Of a stretch of DNA of 46,592 bases, positions 1 through 7,843 are shown one piece after another. The translations under genes were made by a program, and so were the position numbers. The notes under the pieces are model-generated. The model ran no database searches, had not been told where the DNA came from, and saw only the letters and a program-made list of their open reading frames with translations. Each line of letters begins with the position of its first letter. The stretch's first letter is position 1. The stretch is from Euzebyales bacterium (GTDB lineage Bacteria; Actinomycetota; Nitriliruptoria; Euzebyales; Egibacteraceae), in the NCBI GenBank assembly GCA_013695145.1, contig JACDBB010000169.1:1-46592 (forward strand), given 5' to 3'.

Positions 1-1127
1 GCGCCGCGCCGGTCGAGCGCCGCGACGCGCGCCAGCCGCGCCGCCCCGCGGGGTCGCGGGGGCGGGTCGGCGTCGAGGACCATGCCACCAGCGACCGTGG
101 CACGACGCCCGGCCTCCCGGAGCACGAACCGATCGCCCGCCGTGATCGTCAGGGGCTGGCCGAGCTCGACGCGAACGAACCCCCCGCCGGACAGTGGCCT
201 GGCTTCGACGGGGTGGACGCGTGCCGAACGCTGCGCTGAGCCTGCGTGGACTTGCCACGCGCCTCGACGGTCGAGCTCATGATCCGGCAGTACGTCGACC
301 AGCGCGTCGAAGGCCGTCACGGTCCGCCACTGCCCAGCCCGGACCAGCGCATCGCCGCGGGTGACGGCGGCCTTGTCGACACCGGACAGGTTCACCGCGA
401 GTCGCGTGCCGGGCGGCGCCGCGGTGACCGGAGCCTTGAGCGACTGCAGGCCCCGGACCCTGACCCGATGGCCGGCGGGGTGCACGACCAGCTCGTCACC
501 CACCGCCACTCGCCCGCCCGCCAGCGTCCCGGTGACCACCGTGCCGGCGCCCGTCACGGTGAAGACGCGGTCGATCCACAGCCGCGGGCGCTCGAGGTCC
601 GGCTCGGGCGGTTGGACGTCGAGCGCGTCGATCAGGGCGGCGACCAGGGCCTCGAGACCAGCGCCGGTCGTGCCGCTCACGCCGACGAGCGCCGCATCGG
701 GTAGCCGACGCCGCAGCAGCTCATCGCGCACCAGCGCCTCGGCGACGGCGCGGGTGTCGGTGTCGACGAGGTCGGTCTTGGTGAGCGCGACCACGGCGCT
801 GGTCACGCCGAGCAGCTCCAGGATGTCGAGGTGCTCGTGGGTCTGCGGCATGATGCCCTCGTCCGCCGCGACGACGAGCAGGGCGAGCCGGACGGCGCCT
901 GCCCCCGCCAGCATGTTGCCGATGAACCGCTCATGGCCAGGAAGGTCGACGAAGGCGACGGTGCGGGCGCGGTCACCCTCGCCGAGAGTCGCCCACGCGA
1001 ACCCGAGGTCGATCGTGAGGCCACGCTCGCGCTCCTCCGCGAAGCGGTCGGGCTCCATCCCCGTCAGCGCGCGCACCAGCGTCGACTTGCCGTGGTCGAC
1101 GTGGCCGGCTGTGCAGACGACGTCCAT
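1..1127 (-). CDS. selB: Selenocysteine-specific elongation factor SelB (partial, runs off left edge)
   Basis: SelB is the EF-Tu-like GTPase that delivers Sec-tRNA to UGA codons at a SECIS hairpin. Translating the minus strand from ATG at 1127 gives a translational GTPase N-terminus: P-loop GHVDHGKS at residues 8-15, switch II DLPGHE at 61-66 and the specificity motif TKTD near 116. About 375 residues are present; the C-terminal winged-helix SECIS-binding domains lie outside the window. The start is supported by AGGAG (1139-1135), 7 nt upstream. It begins 20 nt after the CLC gene stop and is the third gene of a selA-clc-selB operon. EF-Tu is unlikely because of the short SelB-style N-terminus and the selA linkage. 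Confidence 0.93.
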   Translation of the reverse strand, partial: MDVVCTAGHVDHGKSTLVRALTGMEPDRFAEERERGLTIDLGFAWATLGEGDRARTVAFVDLPGHERFIGNMLAGAGAVRLALLVVAADEGIMPQTHEHLDILELLGVTSAVVALTKTDLVDTDTRAVAEALVRDELLRRRLPDAALVGVSGTTGAGLEALVAALIDALDVQPPEPDLERPRLWIDRVFTVTGAGTVVTGTLAGGRVAVGDELVVHPAGHRVRVRGLQSLKAPVTAAPPGTRLAVNLSGVDKAAVTRGDALVRAGQWRTVTAFDALVDVLPDHELDRRGAWQVHAGSAQRSARVHPVEARPLSGGGFVRVELGQPLTITAGDRFVLREAGRRATVAGGMVLDADPPPRPRGAARLARVAALDRRG

Positions 1128-1146
1128 CGCTGTGCTCCTCGTGCGG

Positions 1147-3195
1147 TCATGGTTGGGTCGGTCGGGACAGGAGCGCGCGGACCGCCTCGGCGCTGTCGCT
1201 CCCGGTGAGGGCCACGACCTCGTCGTCCGGCTCCAGCAGGGTGTCGCCGTTGGGCATCACGACCTCGCCGTCCCGCCGGATGCTGGTCAGCACCGTGCGG
1301 GGCGGCCATGCGATCGCGTGCACTCGCAGGCCGGCCGCCGGGGACGCGGCGTCAACTCGCACCTCGACGAAGCGGGTGCCGGCCAGGTCGCGGAGTCGGG
1401 ACGAGGCCTGGCGCTGCTGGGCGCCGAGGCTGCGCGTGACCGCTCGCTGGTAGGCGCGGACCAGGTCCGCGCGCCGCACCAGTCCGACGAGCTGGCCGTG
1501 ATCCTCCTCGCTCACCACGGGGAGCCGGCCGACGTCGAGCGACGCCATGCGCCGGACCGCGCGGAACACCGGGTCGCCCGGTGTGACGGTGAGCGGTCTG
1601 CGGGTGCACACCTCGCCGACGGTGCCGGCGCCGTCGGGCTCGCTGCCGAGGTCCGCGACGGTCATGACCCCCACCAGCCGGGAGGGTTCCACCTGGCTCG
1701 CGACGACCGGGAAGCCGTGGTGACCGGTGCGGCGGAACAGCTCGCGCGCGTCGGTCAACAGCAGGTCCGCCGTCATGGTGTCGGGGTCGCGGGTCATGAT
1801 CTCGCCGACGCGCACCCCCTGGAGGATGTCGATGTCGTCGGGCTCGGCGTAGAAGATCCCCCGCGCACGCAGGGGGGCGGTGTAGATGCTGTCGCTCGTG
1901 AGCCGGTCGGTGACCAGCGTGGCGATCCCCGATGCCAGCATCAGCGGCAGGACGAGGCCGTAGCCGCCGGTCAGCTCGAAGGCGATCAGGATCCCGGTCA
2001 GCGGCGCCCGGCTGCCCGCGGCGAGGACCGCCGCCATCCCGGCGAGGGCGAACGCCCCAGGTCTTAGGCCCAGGCCGGGCGCCACGGTGGCGGCCAGGTG
2101 CCCGACGGCGCCACCGAGCGCCGCCCCGAGGAAGATCGACGGGGAGAAGGAGCCGACGCTCGCGCCGGAGCCGATGGACAGCGCCGTGGCCACCAGCTTC
2201 GCGACCAGCAGCACCACCAGGATCCCGGTCGCGAGGTAGCCGTCCCCGGCCAGCTGCCCCGCGAGCTCCCCCTCCAGCAGCGCGGCGATCGGCTCGGTGA
2301 CGCCGCCGGCGGGCGGGAGAGCGTCACCGGTGCCCAGCACCTCCGGCATGACCGTCGCGATCACCCCGACACCGAGCCCGCCGAGCGCCGTGCGCAGCGG
2401 GGGCCACACCGGCAGCCGGCCGAACACGCCGCCAGCCAGGTGCTCGCCGCGACCCAGGCCGATGCCCACAGGGACGGCGAGCAGGCCGATCAGTGCGTAC
2501 AGCAGCAGCTGCGCCGCGCCGTCGAGCGCGTACGCGGGAGGGTCGTAGATCAGCGCCTCCCCGACCAGCTCGCGGGCGGTGACCGACGCGACCACCGCCG
2601 CGACGACGATCACCTGCAGGTACCGCAGGCGGAACCCGCCGATGATGACCTCGATCGCGAACAGCATGCCGCCGATCGGGGCGTTGAAGGAGGCCGCGAT
2701 GCCCGCGGCTGCGCCCCCGGCGATGAGCGCGCGCTTCTGCTCCTCCGTCAGCGCCAGCAGACGTCCCAGGATGGAGGCGACCGCACCGCCGATCTGCACG
2801 ATCGGCCCCTCGCGCCCACCGGAGGCGCCCGTCCCGAGCGAGACCGCGCTGGCCGCCAGCTTGGCTGGCACGACCCTTGCGCGCATCCTGCCGCCGTGCA
2901 TGGCGATGGCCTCCATCACGTGGGTGACGCCGCCGCCAGCGGTCTCCGGGGCCACGTAGGTGGTCAGCAGGCCGACCAGCAGGCCACCCAGGGTCGTTGC
3001 CGCGATGATGGTCACCGGGCCGGCGCCCGTCCCGAACGCCACGCGCTGGACGCCGGTGACTCCCTGGATGAGCGCCACGGCGAGCAGCCCCGTGCCCAGA
3101 CCGACCAGGGCGCCGAGGCCCAGCATCACCCCCTCTGCCGTGCGGTCGCCCGAGGCGAGCCCGCGCACCTTCCGGACGGCGGGGTGGGCGATCAT
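1147..3195 (-). CDS. CLC-family chloride channel/H+ antiporter with CBS pair and TrkA-C domain
   Basis: Membrane protein of about 682 residues. It carries CLC signatures: GREGP near residue 127, which includes the gating glutamate of Cl-/H+ exchangers, and a GSFSP version of the GxFxP motif near 347. Many hydrophobic helices fill residues 25-440. The cytoplasmic tail has two CBS domains (about 460-590) and a C-terminal TrkA-C/RCK_C-like domain (about 605-680), so ligand-regulated anion transport is expected. The start chosen is the ATG at 3195, 29 nt after the selA stop; the reading frame extends further upstream but overlaps selA. It sits between selA and selB in one tight operon. Substrate is not determinable; the conserved glutamate argues against the fluoride-specific CLC-F clade. 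Confidence 0.9.
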   Translation of the reverse strand: MIAHPAVRKVRGLASGDRTAEGVMLGLGALVGLGTGLLAVALIQGVTGVQRVAFGTGAGPVTIIAATTLGGLLVGLLTTYVAPETAGGGVTHVMEAIAMHGGRMRARVVPAKLAASAVSLGTGASGGREGPIVQIGGAVASILGRLLALTEEQKRALIAGGAAAGIAASFNAPIGGMLFAIEVIIGGFRLRYLQVIVVAAVVASVTARELVGEALIYDPPAYALDGAAQLLLYALIGLLAVPVGIGLGRGEHLAGGVFGRLPVWPPLRTALGGLGVGVIATVMPEVLGTGDALPPAGGVTEPIAALLEGELAGQLAGDGYLATGILVVLLVAKLVATALSIGSGASVGSFSPSIFLGAALGGAVGHLAATVAPGLGLRPGAFALAGMAAVLAAGSRAPLTGILIAFELTGGYGLVLPLMLASGIATLVTDRLTSDSIYTAPLRARGIFYAEPDDIDILQGVRVGEIMTRDPDTMTADLLLTDARELFRRTGHHGFPVVASQVEPSRLVGVMTVADLGSEPDGAGTVGEVCTRRPLTVTPGDPVFRAVRRMASLDVGRLPVVSEEDHGQLVGLVRRADLVRAYQRAVTRSLGAQQRQASSRLRDLAGTRFVEVRVDAASPAAGLRVHAIAWPPRTVLTSIRRDGEVVMPNGDTLLEPDDEVVALTGSDSAEAVRALLSRPTQP

Positions 3196-3224
3196 CCGCC
3201 CACGGCTGGGGACCGGACGACCGG

Positions 3225-4562
3225 TCACCTGCGCGCGGCCCGCAGGCGGTCGGCGATCAGGAGGTCCTCGCCAGGGTCGACCGTGCGGAGGTCGACCAGC
3301 AGCGCGTCGTCGTCGATCCGGACGATGATCGGCGGGGCTCCGGCGCGCAGGTGCGCGGCGGCGCGGTCGGGGGAGGGCACGCCGATCCGCACGAGCGTGC
3401 CGGGCACGGCCCGGTCGGGCGCCGCGCCGCCACCGACGAGGCTGGCGCCGTCGACCACGGTCCCGCCGACCGCGTCCGCGAGCCTGGCGCTGCGGTCGGC
3501 GAGCTCCCCCTGGTCGGCACGCAGCAGCGCCCATGTGGGGACCTCGGTCTGGGCGCCGCGCAGGTGCGCGGTCAACGTCGCGACCAGCGCCGCGATCCGC
3601 AGCTTGTCCAGCCGCAGCGCCCGAGACAGCGGCGCGGACCTGCACGCGGACACCAGCCCGGCGCGGCCGACCAGCAGCCCCGCCTGGGGTCCGCCCAGCA
3701 GCTTGTCGCCGCTGCAGCACACCAGGTCCGCGCCGGCGGCCAGCGCTCCGGCGACGCTCGGCTCGCCGGCCAGCCAGGGCTCCTCCGCGTCCTCGAGCAG
3801 CCCCGAGCCCACGTCGTAGAGGAGCGGCACGTCGCGGGTGCGGGCGACCGCGCCGAGCTGCGCGGTGGTCGGGGCCTCGCTGAACCCGGTGATGCGGTAG
3901 TTGGACGGGTGCACCTTGAGGATGAGCGCCACGTCGTCGCCAGCCGTCGCGTAGTCGGAGGCGCGTGTTCGGTTGGTGGTGCCGACCTCGACCAGACGCG
4001 CCCCGGACGCCCGCATGATCTCCGGCAGACGGAACGAACCGCCGATCTCGACCAGTTCGCCGCGGCTCACCAGGACCTGCCGTCCCGCGGCGAGGGTGGA
4101 CAGCGCCAGCACCAGCGCCGCCGCCGCGTTGTTGACGGCGATCGCGGACTCCGCGCAGGCCGCCTCGGCCAGCAGCAGGTCCACCCGCGCGCCGCGGCTC
4201 CCCCGCCGGCCCGTCGCCAGGTCGTACTCGAGGTCGCAGTAGCCGGCCGCCTCGGCGACCGCGGCGCGCGCTTCGGTGGACAGCGGGGCGCGACCGAGGT
4301 TGGTGTGCAGGACCACACCGGTGGCGTTGACCACGCGACGGGGCGGGCCCGGCCGCCTGCTGGTCAGGTCGTCCGCTGCCGCCGCCAGGAGCGCCGGGAT
4401 CCCGGGCGCCGCGGCGCCCGACCGCACATCGTGCCTGGCCGCGTCGACGGCGCGTCGCAGCGCGGCGGCGGTCGCCGCCCGCCCGTGGCGCTCCACCAGA
4501 TCGCGCGCGCCGCCCAGCAGTACGTCGATCCCCGGCAGCGCGGACAGGTCAGGTGTGGCCAT
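3225..4562 (-). CDS. selA: L-seryl-tRNA(Sec) selenium transferase SelA
   Basis: SelA is the PLP enzyme that converts Ser-tRNA(Sec) to Sec-tRNA(Sec) using selenophosphate. The 445-residue protein matches the usual length. It has NATGVVLHTNLGR early on and the PLP-lysine motif SGDKLLGGPQAG near residue 283. The start at 4562 (MATPDLSALPG) aligns with the normal SelA N-terminus; an in-frame ATG at 4580 would add six residues, and the frame stays open further upstream without SelA-like sequence. It is the first gene of selA-clc-selB. No selD or tRNA-Sec was seen in the window; they may lie left of selB or elsewhere. Confidence 0.95.
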   Translation of the reverse strand: MATPDLSALPGIDVLLGGARDLVERHGRAATAAALRRAVDAARHDVRSGAAAPGIPALLAAAADDLTSRRPGPPRRVVNATGVVLHTNLGRAPLSTEARAAVAEAAGYCDLEYDLATGRRGSRGARVDLLLAEAACAESAIAVNNAAAALVLALSTLAAGRQVLVSRGELVEIGGSFRLPEIMRASGARLVEVGTTNRTRASDYATAGDDVALILKVHPSNYRITGFSEAPTTAQLGAVARTRDVPLLYDVGSGLLEDAEEPWLAGEPSVAGALAAGADLVCCSGDKLLGGPQAGLLVGRAGLVSACRSAPLSRALRLDKLRIAALVATLTAHLRGAQTEVPTWALLRADQGELADRSARLADAVGGTVVDGASLVGGGAAPDRAVPGTLVRIGVPSPDRAAAHLRAGAPPIIVRIDDDALLVDLRTVDPGEDLLIADRLRAARR

Positions 4563-4580
4563 GCCGCCATCATGCGCCAT

Positions 4581-4905
4581 CCCCGCCCCGCGCGGCACCA
4601 GGCCCGGGCGCCGATCAGGGCTGACCGCCACCAGGCGGCCCCGAGCGCCGACCGCCCCCGGCAACGGAAGCACACTCGCCCGGGGCGAACGTGCGGAAGA
4701 AGCGCCTGACAAGTCCGTCATCAAGCCCTAGCCTGACTGAACGCATCACCGTGCTGTAACGGGAGGGTGAGGTAGATGGGCTGCGGCCGACTGGGAGCAC
4801 GTCGAACATCTTGGTTCTTGCGTCGCTCGTGGCCGCAGTGTCGTCGGCATCGCTGCTGACCCCGGCATAGCGCGCAACGACTCGGGCAATCCCGCAGACG
4901 CCACG
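4581..4905. other. Intergenic region upstream of selA, containing an orphan signal-peptide-like stretch
   Basis: About 325 nt without an intact gene. The left part should hold the selA promoter on the minus strand, but no convincing -10/-35 pair is visible. On the plus strand, 4808-4869 reads as a hydrophobic signal-peptide-like segment (ILVLASLVAAVSSASLL, then TPA and TAG). It lies in a different frame from both the ATG at 4776 and the metalloprotease ORF that follows. That is what a frameshifted 5' end of the downstream protease gene would look like. Confidence 0.45.
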
Positions 4906-5181
4906 ATGCATGGGTACAATAGGCTTGGCTATTACCAGTGCATCAACCGAAATAGCGCCGGTAGGTGCAGGCACGGCCATGTTATCTATAATCAGAGCTA
5001 CTCGCATACCTATTCGAAGCGCAAGTCGGTCGCTTGCCACGAGGTTGGGCATTCTGTCGGCTTGGCCCACGGCGCCAACGACACAGTTAGTGGGATCGAC
5101 TACGGTTGTATGGCTGCAGGGCCCGAATGGGAACCCGTGTATCGCACGCACAATATTTATCACATCAACGGATGGTATTGA
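4906..5181 (+). pseudogene. Metzincin-like secreted metalloprotease, N-terminally degraded
   Basis: The 91-residue ORF carries a zinc-protease signature ACHEVGHSVGLAHG (HExxHxxGxxH) near its middle, a following C-M pair and a HINGWY ending. This resembles small secreted actinobacterial proteins in which this motif forms the C-terminal half. The usual N-terminal half is missing, no ribosome-binding site precedes the ATG, and a signal-peptide-like stretch sits just upstream in another frame, so the gene looks frameshifted or internally deleted. The frame is open back to 4771 without a start codon. Base composition is clearly less GC-rich than the neighbours, suggesting transfer. It ends 11 nt before the lipoprotein start, so the two were probably co-transcribed. 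A functional short protein cannot be excluded. Confidence 0.6.
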
Positions 5182-5192
5182 GCGGAGGCGCG

Positions 5193-5891
5193 ATGAGGGC
5201 CCCTCAGTGGCGCATGTCGCTGATCATTGGCCTGTTCGCTTTGCTGACCGCGTGTGCGACGGCGCCCCCGCCAGAGGCCGCCACAGCAAGCCCGCAACAC
5301 GGTCGTGAGGCGCTGGCCGCGGCGGAGGCGTTCGACTTCTCAAGCCTGGCTCAGATGGTGGCGACGTCTGATCTGGTCATTCGCGGGCGCGTGACAGAAA
5401 CCCGCCCTAGTCGCATCGTTGGCGCCGAGCCTACTCCCCACGAGTTGGAATCCGAATACTCGGCGGGATCGGGCATGCGTCTAGAGGAGGTCGTCATTGA
5501 CGTAGAGGCGATACTTCATGGAGAGCCTCCCGGTCGTCCAGTTGTTGTCGAAGTCGACGGCTGGTGGATGTCGAATGAAGAGCGCGTCGTGTTGGAGGAC
5601 CAGGTAGGGTTCGACAATGGTCAGGAAGTCGTCCTGGCGCTGCATCAGAAGCGGGAGCAGTTCGACGAGCCAAGGTTCGCATTGGTTGGCTCTCAGGGCG
5701 CATTTCTTCTCGACGGACCCCGTGTCATGCAGACGAAGCGAACCGACGACCTGGTCCGCGCGATCGAGCAGTGGGGAACGCAGCGGCTGCTTAGCGAGGT
5801 GGAAGCGGCGAGCCTCGCGGCCGGCAAAGGCATGGTGACGCCGTTGCCCAGGCCGAGCATGCGGGCGGCGTCTCCCGAAGCTGAGGGCTGA
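5193..5891 (+). CDS. Putative lipoprotein of unknown function
   Basis: 232 residues beginning with a lipoprotein signal peptide and lipobox LTAC (Cys21). The start at 5193 is chosen because AGCGGAGG (5181-5188) sits just upstream; a longer frame exists but lacks these signals. The mature part contains a segment like ATSDLVIRGRV followed by beta-rich sequence, similar to uncharacterised actinobacterial exported proteins that may adopt an OB-like fold. No catalytic motif is visible. Like the preceding protease remnant it is less GC-rich and uses more A/T-ending codons than the surroundings, so the pair probably arrived together. It should be anchored on the outer face of the membrane. Confidence 0.75.
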   Translation: MRAPQWRMSLIIGLFALLTACATAPPPEAATASPQHGREALAAAEAFDFSSLAQMVATSDLVIRGRVTETRPSRIVGAEPTPHELESEYSAGSGMRLEEVVIDVEAILHGEPPGRPVVVEVDGWWMSNEERVVLEDQVGFDNGQEVVLALHQKREQFDEPRFALVGSQGAFLLDGPRVMQTKRTDDLVRAIEQWGTQRLLSEVEAASLAAGKGMVTPLPRPSMRAASPEAEG

Positions 5892-5894
5892 TCT

Positions 5895-5911
5895 GAGCGA
5901 TCGCGTCGCTC
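5895..5911 (+). terminator. Small hairpin after the lipoprotein gene
   Basis: A perfect 6-bp inverted repeat, GAGCGA and TCGCTC with a 5-nt loop, lies 4 nt after the lipoprotein stop. There is no T-tract, so it is only a weak candidate terminator. Confidence 0.25.
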
Positions 5912-5991
5912 GCGCCAGGTGGTCAGGCTGCGTGTGTGAGGTCGATCGCCGGGACCTGCTGTGAGCGGCGGTGGCCGAGGGGCGGCGCCGG

Positions 5992-5997
5992 TACGCT
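5992..5997 (+). promoter_or_regulatory. Candidate -10 box (TACGCT) for the NUDIX gene
   Basis: TACGCT ends 7 nt before the ATG at 6005 and no Shine-Dalgarno sequence is present, so transcription could begin at or next to the start codon (leaderless). No clear -35 box is seen. Confidence 0.3.
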
Positions 5998-6004
5998 GCG
6001 GTTC

Positions 6005-6859
6005 ATGCCAGCGACGAGCCAGAGCGGCCCAGCGCCCTCCCCGCGGGACGCCGCCACCGTGATCGTGCTCCGCGACGCGCCCGGCGCGCCGCAGTTGTGC
6101 ATGCTGCGCCGTCACCGGCGCAGCGGGTTCGCGGCCGACGCCTGGGTCTTCCCCGGCGGCGTGGTCGACGCGGCAGACCGCGCGTTGGCGCCCGCCCGGT
6201 GGCGCGGCATCGCGCCGGACGACCTCGCGCCGTACTTCGGCCGGCCCCCTGACCTGGTGGTCGGCTTGCATGTGGCCGCAGTGCGTGAGACGTTCGAGGA
6301 GGCGGGGCTGCTCCTGGCCACGACCGCCGACGGCGCGCCCGTCGACCTGGGCGACCCCGACGTCCGGCGCATGCGGACGGCGCTCGCCGCTCGCGCGGCC
6401 GGCGGGGTGGAGTTCGCGGACTGGCTGACCCGCCGTGACCTGACGCTCACGCTGGACGCGCTGACGTACCTGTCGCGCTGGATCACGCCGCTCGCCGAGC
6501 CCAAGCGCTACGACACCTGCTTCTTCCTCGCACGGGCGCCGGAGGGCCAGGTGGCCGACCACGACCGGGTCGAGACGACCGACCAGCGCTGGCTCAGCGC
6601 GGCGCAGGCGCTCGAGCAGCACCGGGCGGGCGAGCTGCACCTCATCTTCCCCACGATCAGGACGCTCGAGGCCATCGCCGCGTTCGACTCGGTCGGGGCG
6701 GCGGTGGCCGCCGCCGCGGCGCAGCCCGAGATCCACAGCGTCCGACCGCACATGGTCAAGGATCCGGGCGGCTGGCGCATCGTGCATCCCGACGACCCCG
6801 ACTATCCCCACGAGGTGGCCGACGCCGACCGGGACACGGCAACCGGGACCGCGCGATGA
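6005..6859 (+). CDS. NUDIX hydrolase with interrupted Nudix box (NUDT19-like)
   Basis: 284 residues. An N-terminal strand region is followed by FPGGVVDAAD, then about 35 inserted residues, then AAVRETFEEAGLLL, which supplies the RExxEExGL half of the Nudix box. This split arrangement is typical of NUDT19/NUDT7-like CoA or nucleotide pyrophosphatases. The usual glutamate after GG appears as Asp. The ATG at 6005 is preferred over an upstream in-frame GTG because conserved sequence starts there and a -10-like box is appropriately placed. Its stop overlaps the start of the following MBL-fold gene (ATGA), so the two are likely translationally coupled. Substrate unknown. Confidence 0.85.
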   Translation: MPATSQSGPAPSPRDAATVIVLRDAPGAPQLCMLRRHRRSGFAADAWVFPGGVVDAADRALAPARWRGIAPDDLAPYFGRPPDLVVGLHVAAVRETFEEAGLLLATTADGAPVDLGDPDVRRMRTALAARAAGGVEFADWLTRRDLTLTLDALTYLSRWITPLAEPKRYDTCFFLARAPEGQVADHDRVETTDQRWLSAAQALEQHRAGELHLIFPTIRTLEAIAAFDSVGAAVAAAAAQPEIHSVRPHMVKDPGGWRIVHPDDPDYPHEVADADRDTATGTAR

Positions 6860-7683
6860 GCCCGCGGCTCCTCGACGACGTGACGGCGGTGCTGCTGGCG
6901 CCGAACCCGTCGCCCATGACGCTGGATGGCACCAACACCTACCTGCTTGGTGTGCCCGGAAGCGGCGGCGTGGTGGTCGTCGACCCCGGTCCCGATCTGC
7001 TCGACCACCGCCGCGCGGTCGACGAGGCCGTCGGCGCGCGCGACGCGAACGTCGCGGCGGTCGTGGTGACCCACCATCACGCCGACCACGCCGAGGCGGC
7101 GGGCTGGGCGGCGCAGTGGGGCGCGCAGCTGCACGCGTTCAGCCCGCATCTCGTCGACGCCGAGGCCGCCCCCTTGCGTGACGGCGAGGTGATCAGCGCC
7201 GCTGGCGTGCACCTGGAGGCGCTGCACACGCCCGGCCACGCCAGCGACCACCTGTGCCTGCGGGTCGCCGAGACGGGCGCGGTGCTCACCGGCGACCACG
7301 TGCTCGGTCGCGGGACCACCGTCGTCGCCCACCCCGACGGGGACATGGCCGCGTACGTGTCGTCCCTGGAGCGGCTGCTGGCGGTGGACGCGCCGGTGCT
7401 CTACCCAGGGCACGGCTCTGTGGTCGACCGTCCCCGCGAGGTCGTGAGCGGCTACCTCGCCCACCGGCGCGAGCGCGAACGGCAGGTCCTCGACGCGCTG
7501 GCCGCCGGCGACGCCACCCCAGCCGAGGTCGTCGCCCGCGTGTACGCCGACGTCGACCCGGTCCTGCACCCCGCGGCGGAGCGCAGCGTGCGCGCCCACC
7601 TCGACCAGCTGGTCGACGAGGAGCGGGCCAGCCGGATCGTCGATCCCAGTCGGGCGGGTCGCGACGACACCTATCGTGTCTGA
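6856..7683 (+). CDS. Metallo-beta-lactamase-fold hydrolase (LACTB2-like)
   Basis: 275 residues with the MBL zinc motif THHHADH near residue 72, a downstream HTPGHASDHLC histidine motif, a GDHVLG aspartate motif and a final PGHG histidine. The N-terminus (NPSPMTLDGTNTYLLG) and a C-terminal helical, winged-helix-like part match the LACTB2/glyoxalase-II-like subgroup, some of which are endoribonucleases and others thioesterases. It overlaps the NUDIX gene by 4 nt, suggesting one functional unit, perhaps clean-up of nucleotide or CoA thioester metabolites (inference). A dispersed repeat starts directly at its stop codon. Confidence 0.87.
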   Translation: MSPRLLDDVTAVLLAPNPSPMTLDGTNTYLLGVPGSGGVVVVDPGPDLLDHRRAVDEAVGARDANVAAVVVTHHHADHAEAAGWAAQWGAQLHAFSPHLVDAEAAPLRDGEVISAAGVHLEALHTPGHASDHLCLRVAETGAVLTGDHVLGRGTTVVAHPDGDMAAYVSSLERLLAVDAPVLYPGHGSVVDRPREVVSGYLAHRRERERQVLDALAAGDATPAEVVARVYADVDPVLHPAAERSVRAHLDQLVDEERASRIVDPSRAGRDDTYRV

Positions 7684-7735
7684 TTCTCACCATCGCTCTT
7701 GTGGCCATCGCGCAGCGATGGCATGAGACGCTGAG
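7682..7735 (+). repeat. Dispersed repeat R1, copy A
   Basis: A 54-nt element that begins inside the MBL-gene stop codon. Its core is a hairpin, GGCCATCG-CGCAG-CGATGGC, followed by AGACGCTGAG. A second copy occurs at 34091-34145 on the opposite strand, about 47 of 55 positions identical, also just downstream of a gene (dacB). Confidence 0.75.
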
Positions 7736-7764
7736 TCCCGACTTCCGCGCTGAAGCGGCGACGG

Positions 7765-7770
7765 TAGGAT
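7765..7770 (+). promoter_or_regulatory. Candidate -10 box (TAGGAT) for the PEP carboxykinase gene
   Basis: TAGGAT fits TANNNT and lies about 74 nt before the GTG start, leaving a conventional leader of roughly 65 nt that carries a strong AGGAGG. The -35 region is not recognisable. Confidence 0.3.
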
Positions 7771-7843
7771 CCTCAGCCCACCCGTGGTCGGACTGCGGGC
7801 GGCAAAGGCGCCGCTCGATCGCCACGAACGTCAGGAGGCATCC

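Noticed and set aside
1147-3195. Fluoride-specific CLC (CLC-F)
   Set aside because: The gating glutamate motif GREGP of Cl-/H+ exchangers is intact, unlike the usual CLC-F signature.
4581-4905. tRNA-Sec or selD near the sel operon
   Set aside because: No tRNA-like T-arm or anticodon stem and no SelD motif was found here or elsewhere in the window by eye; they may lie outside.
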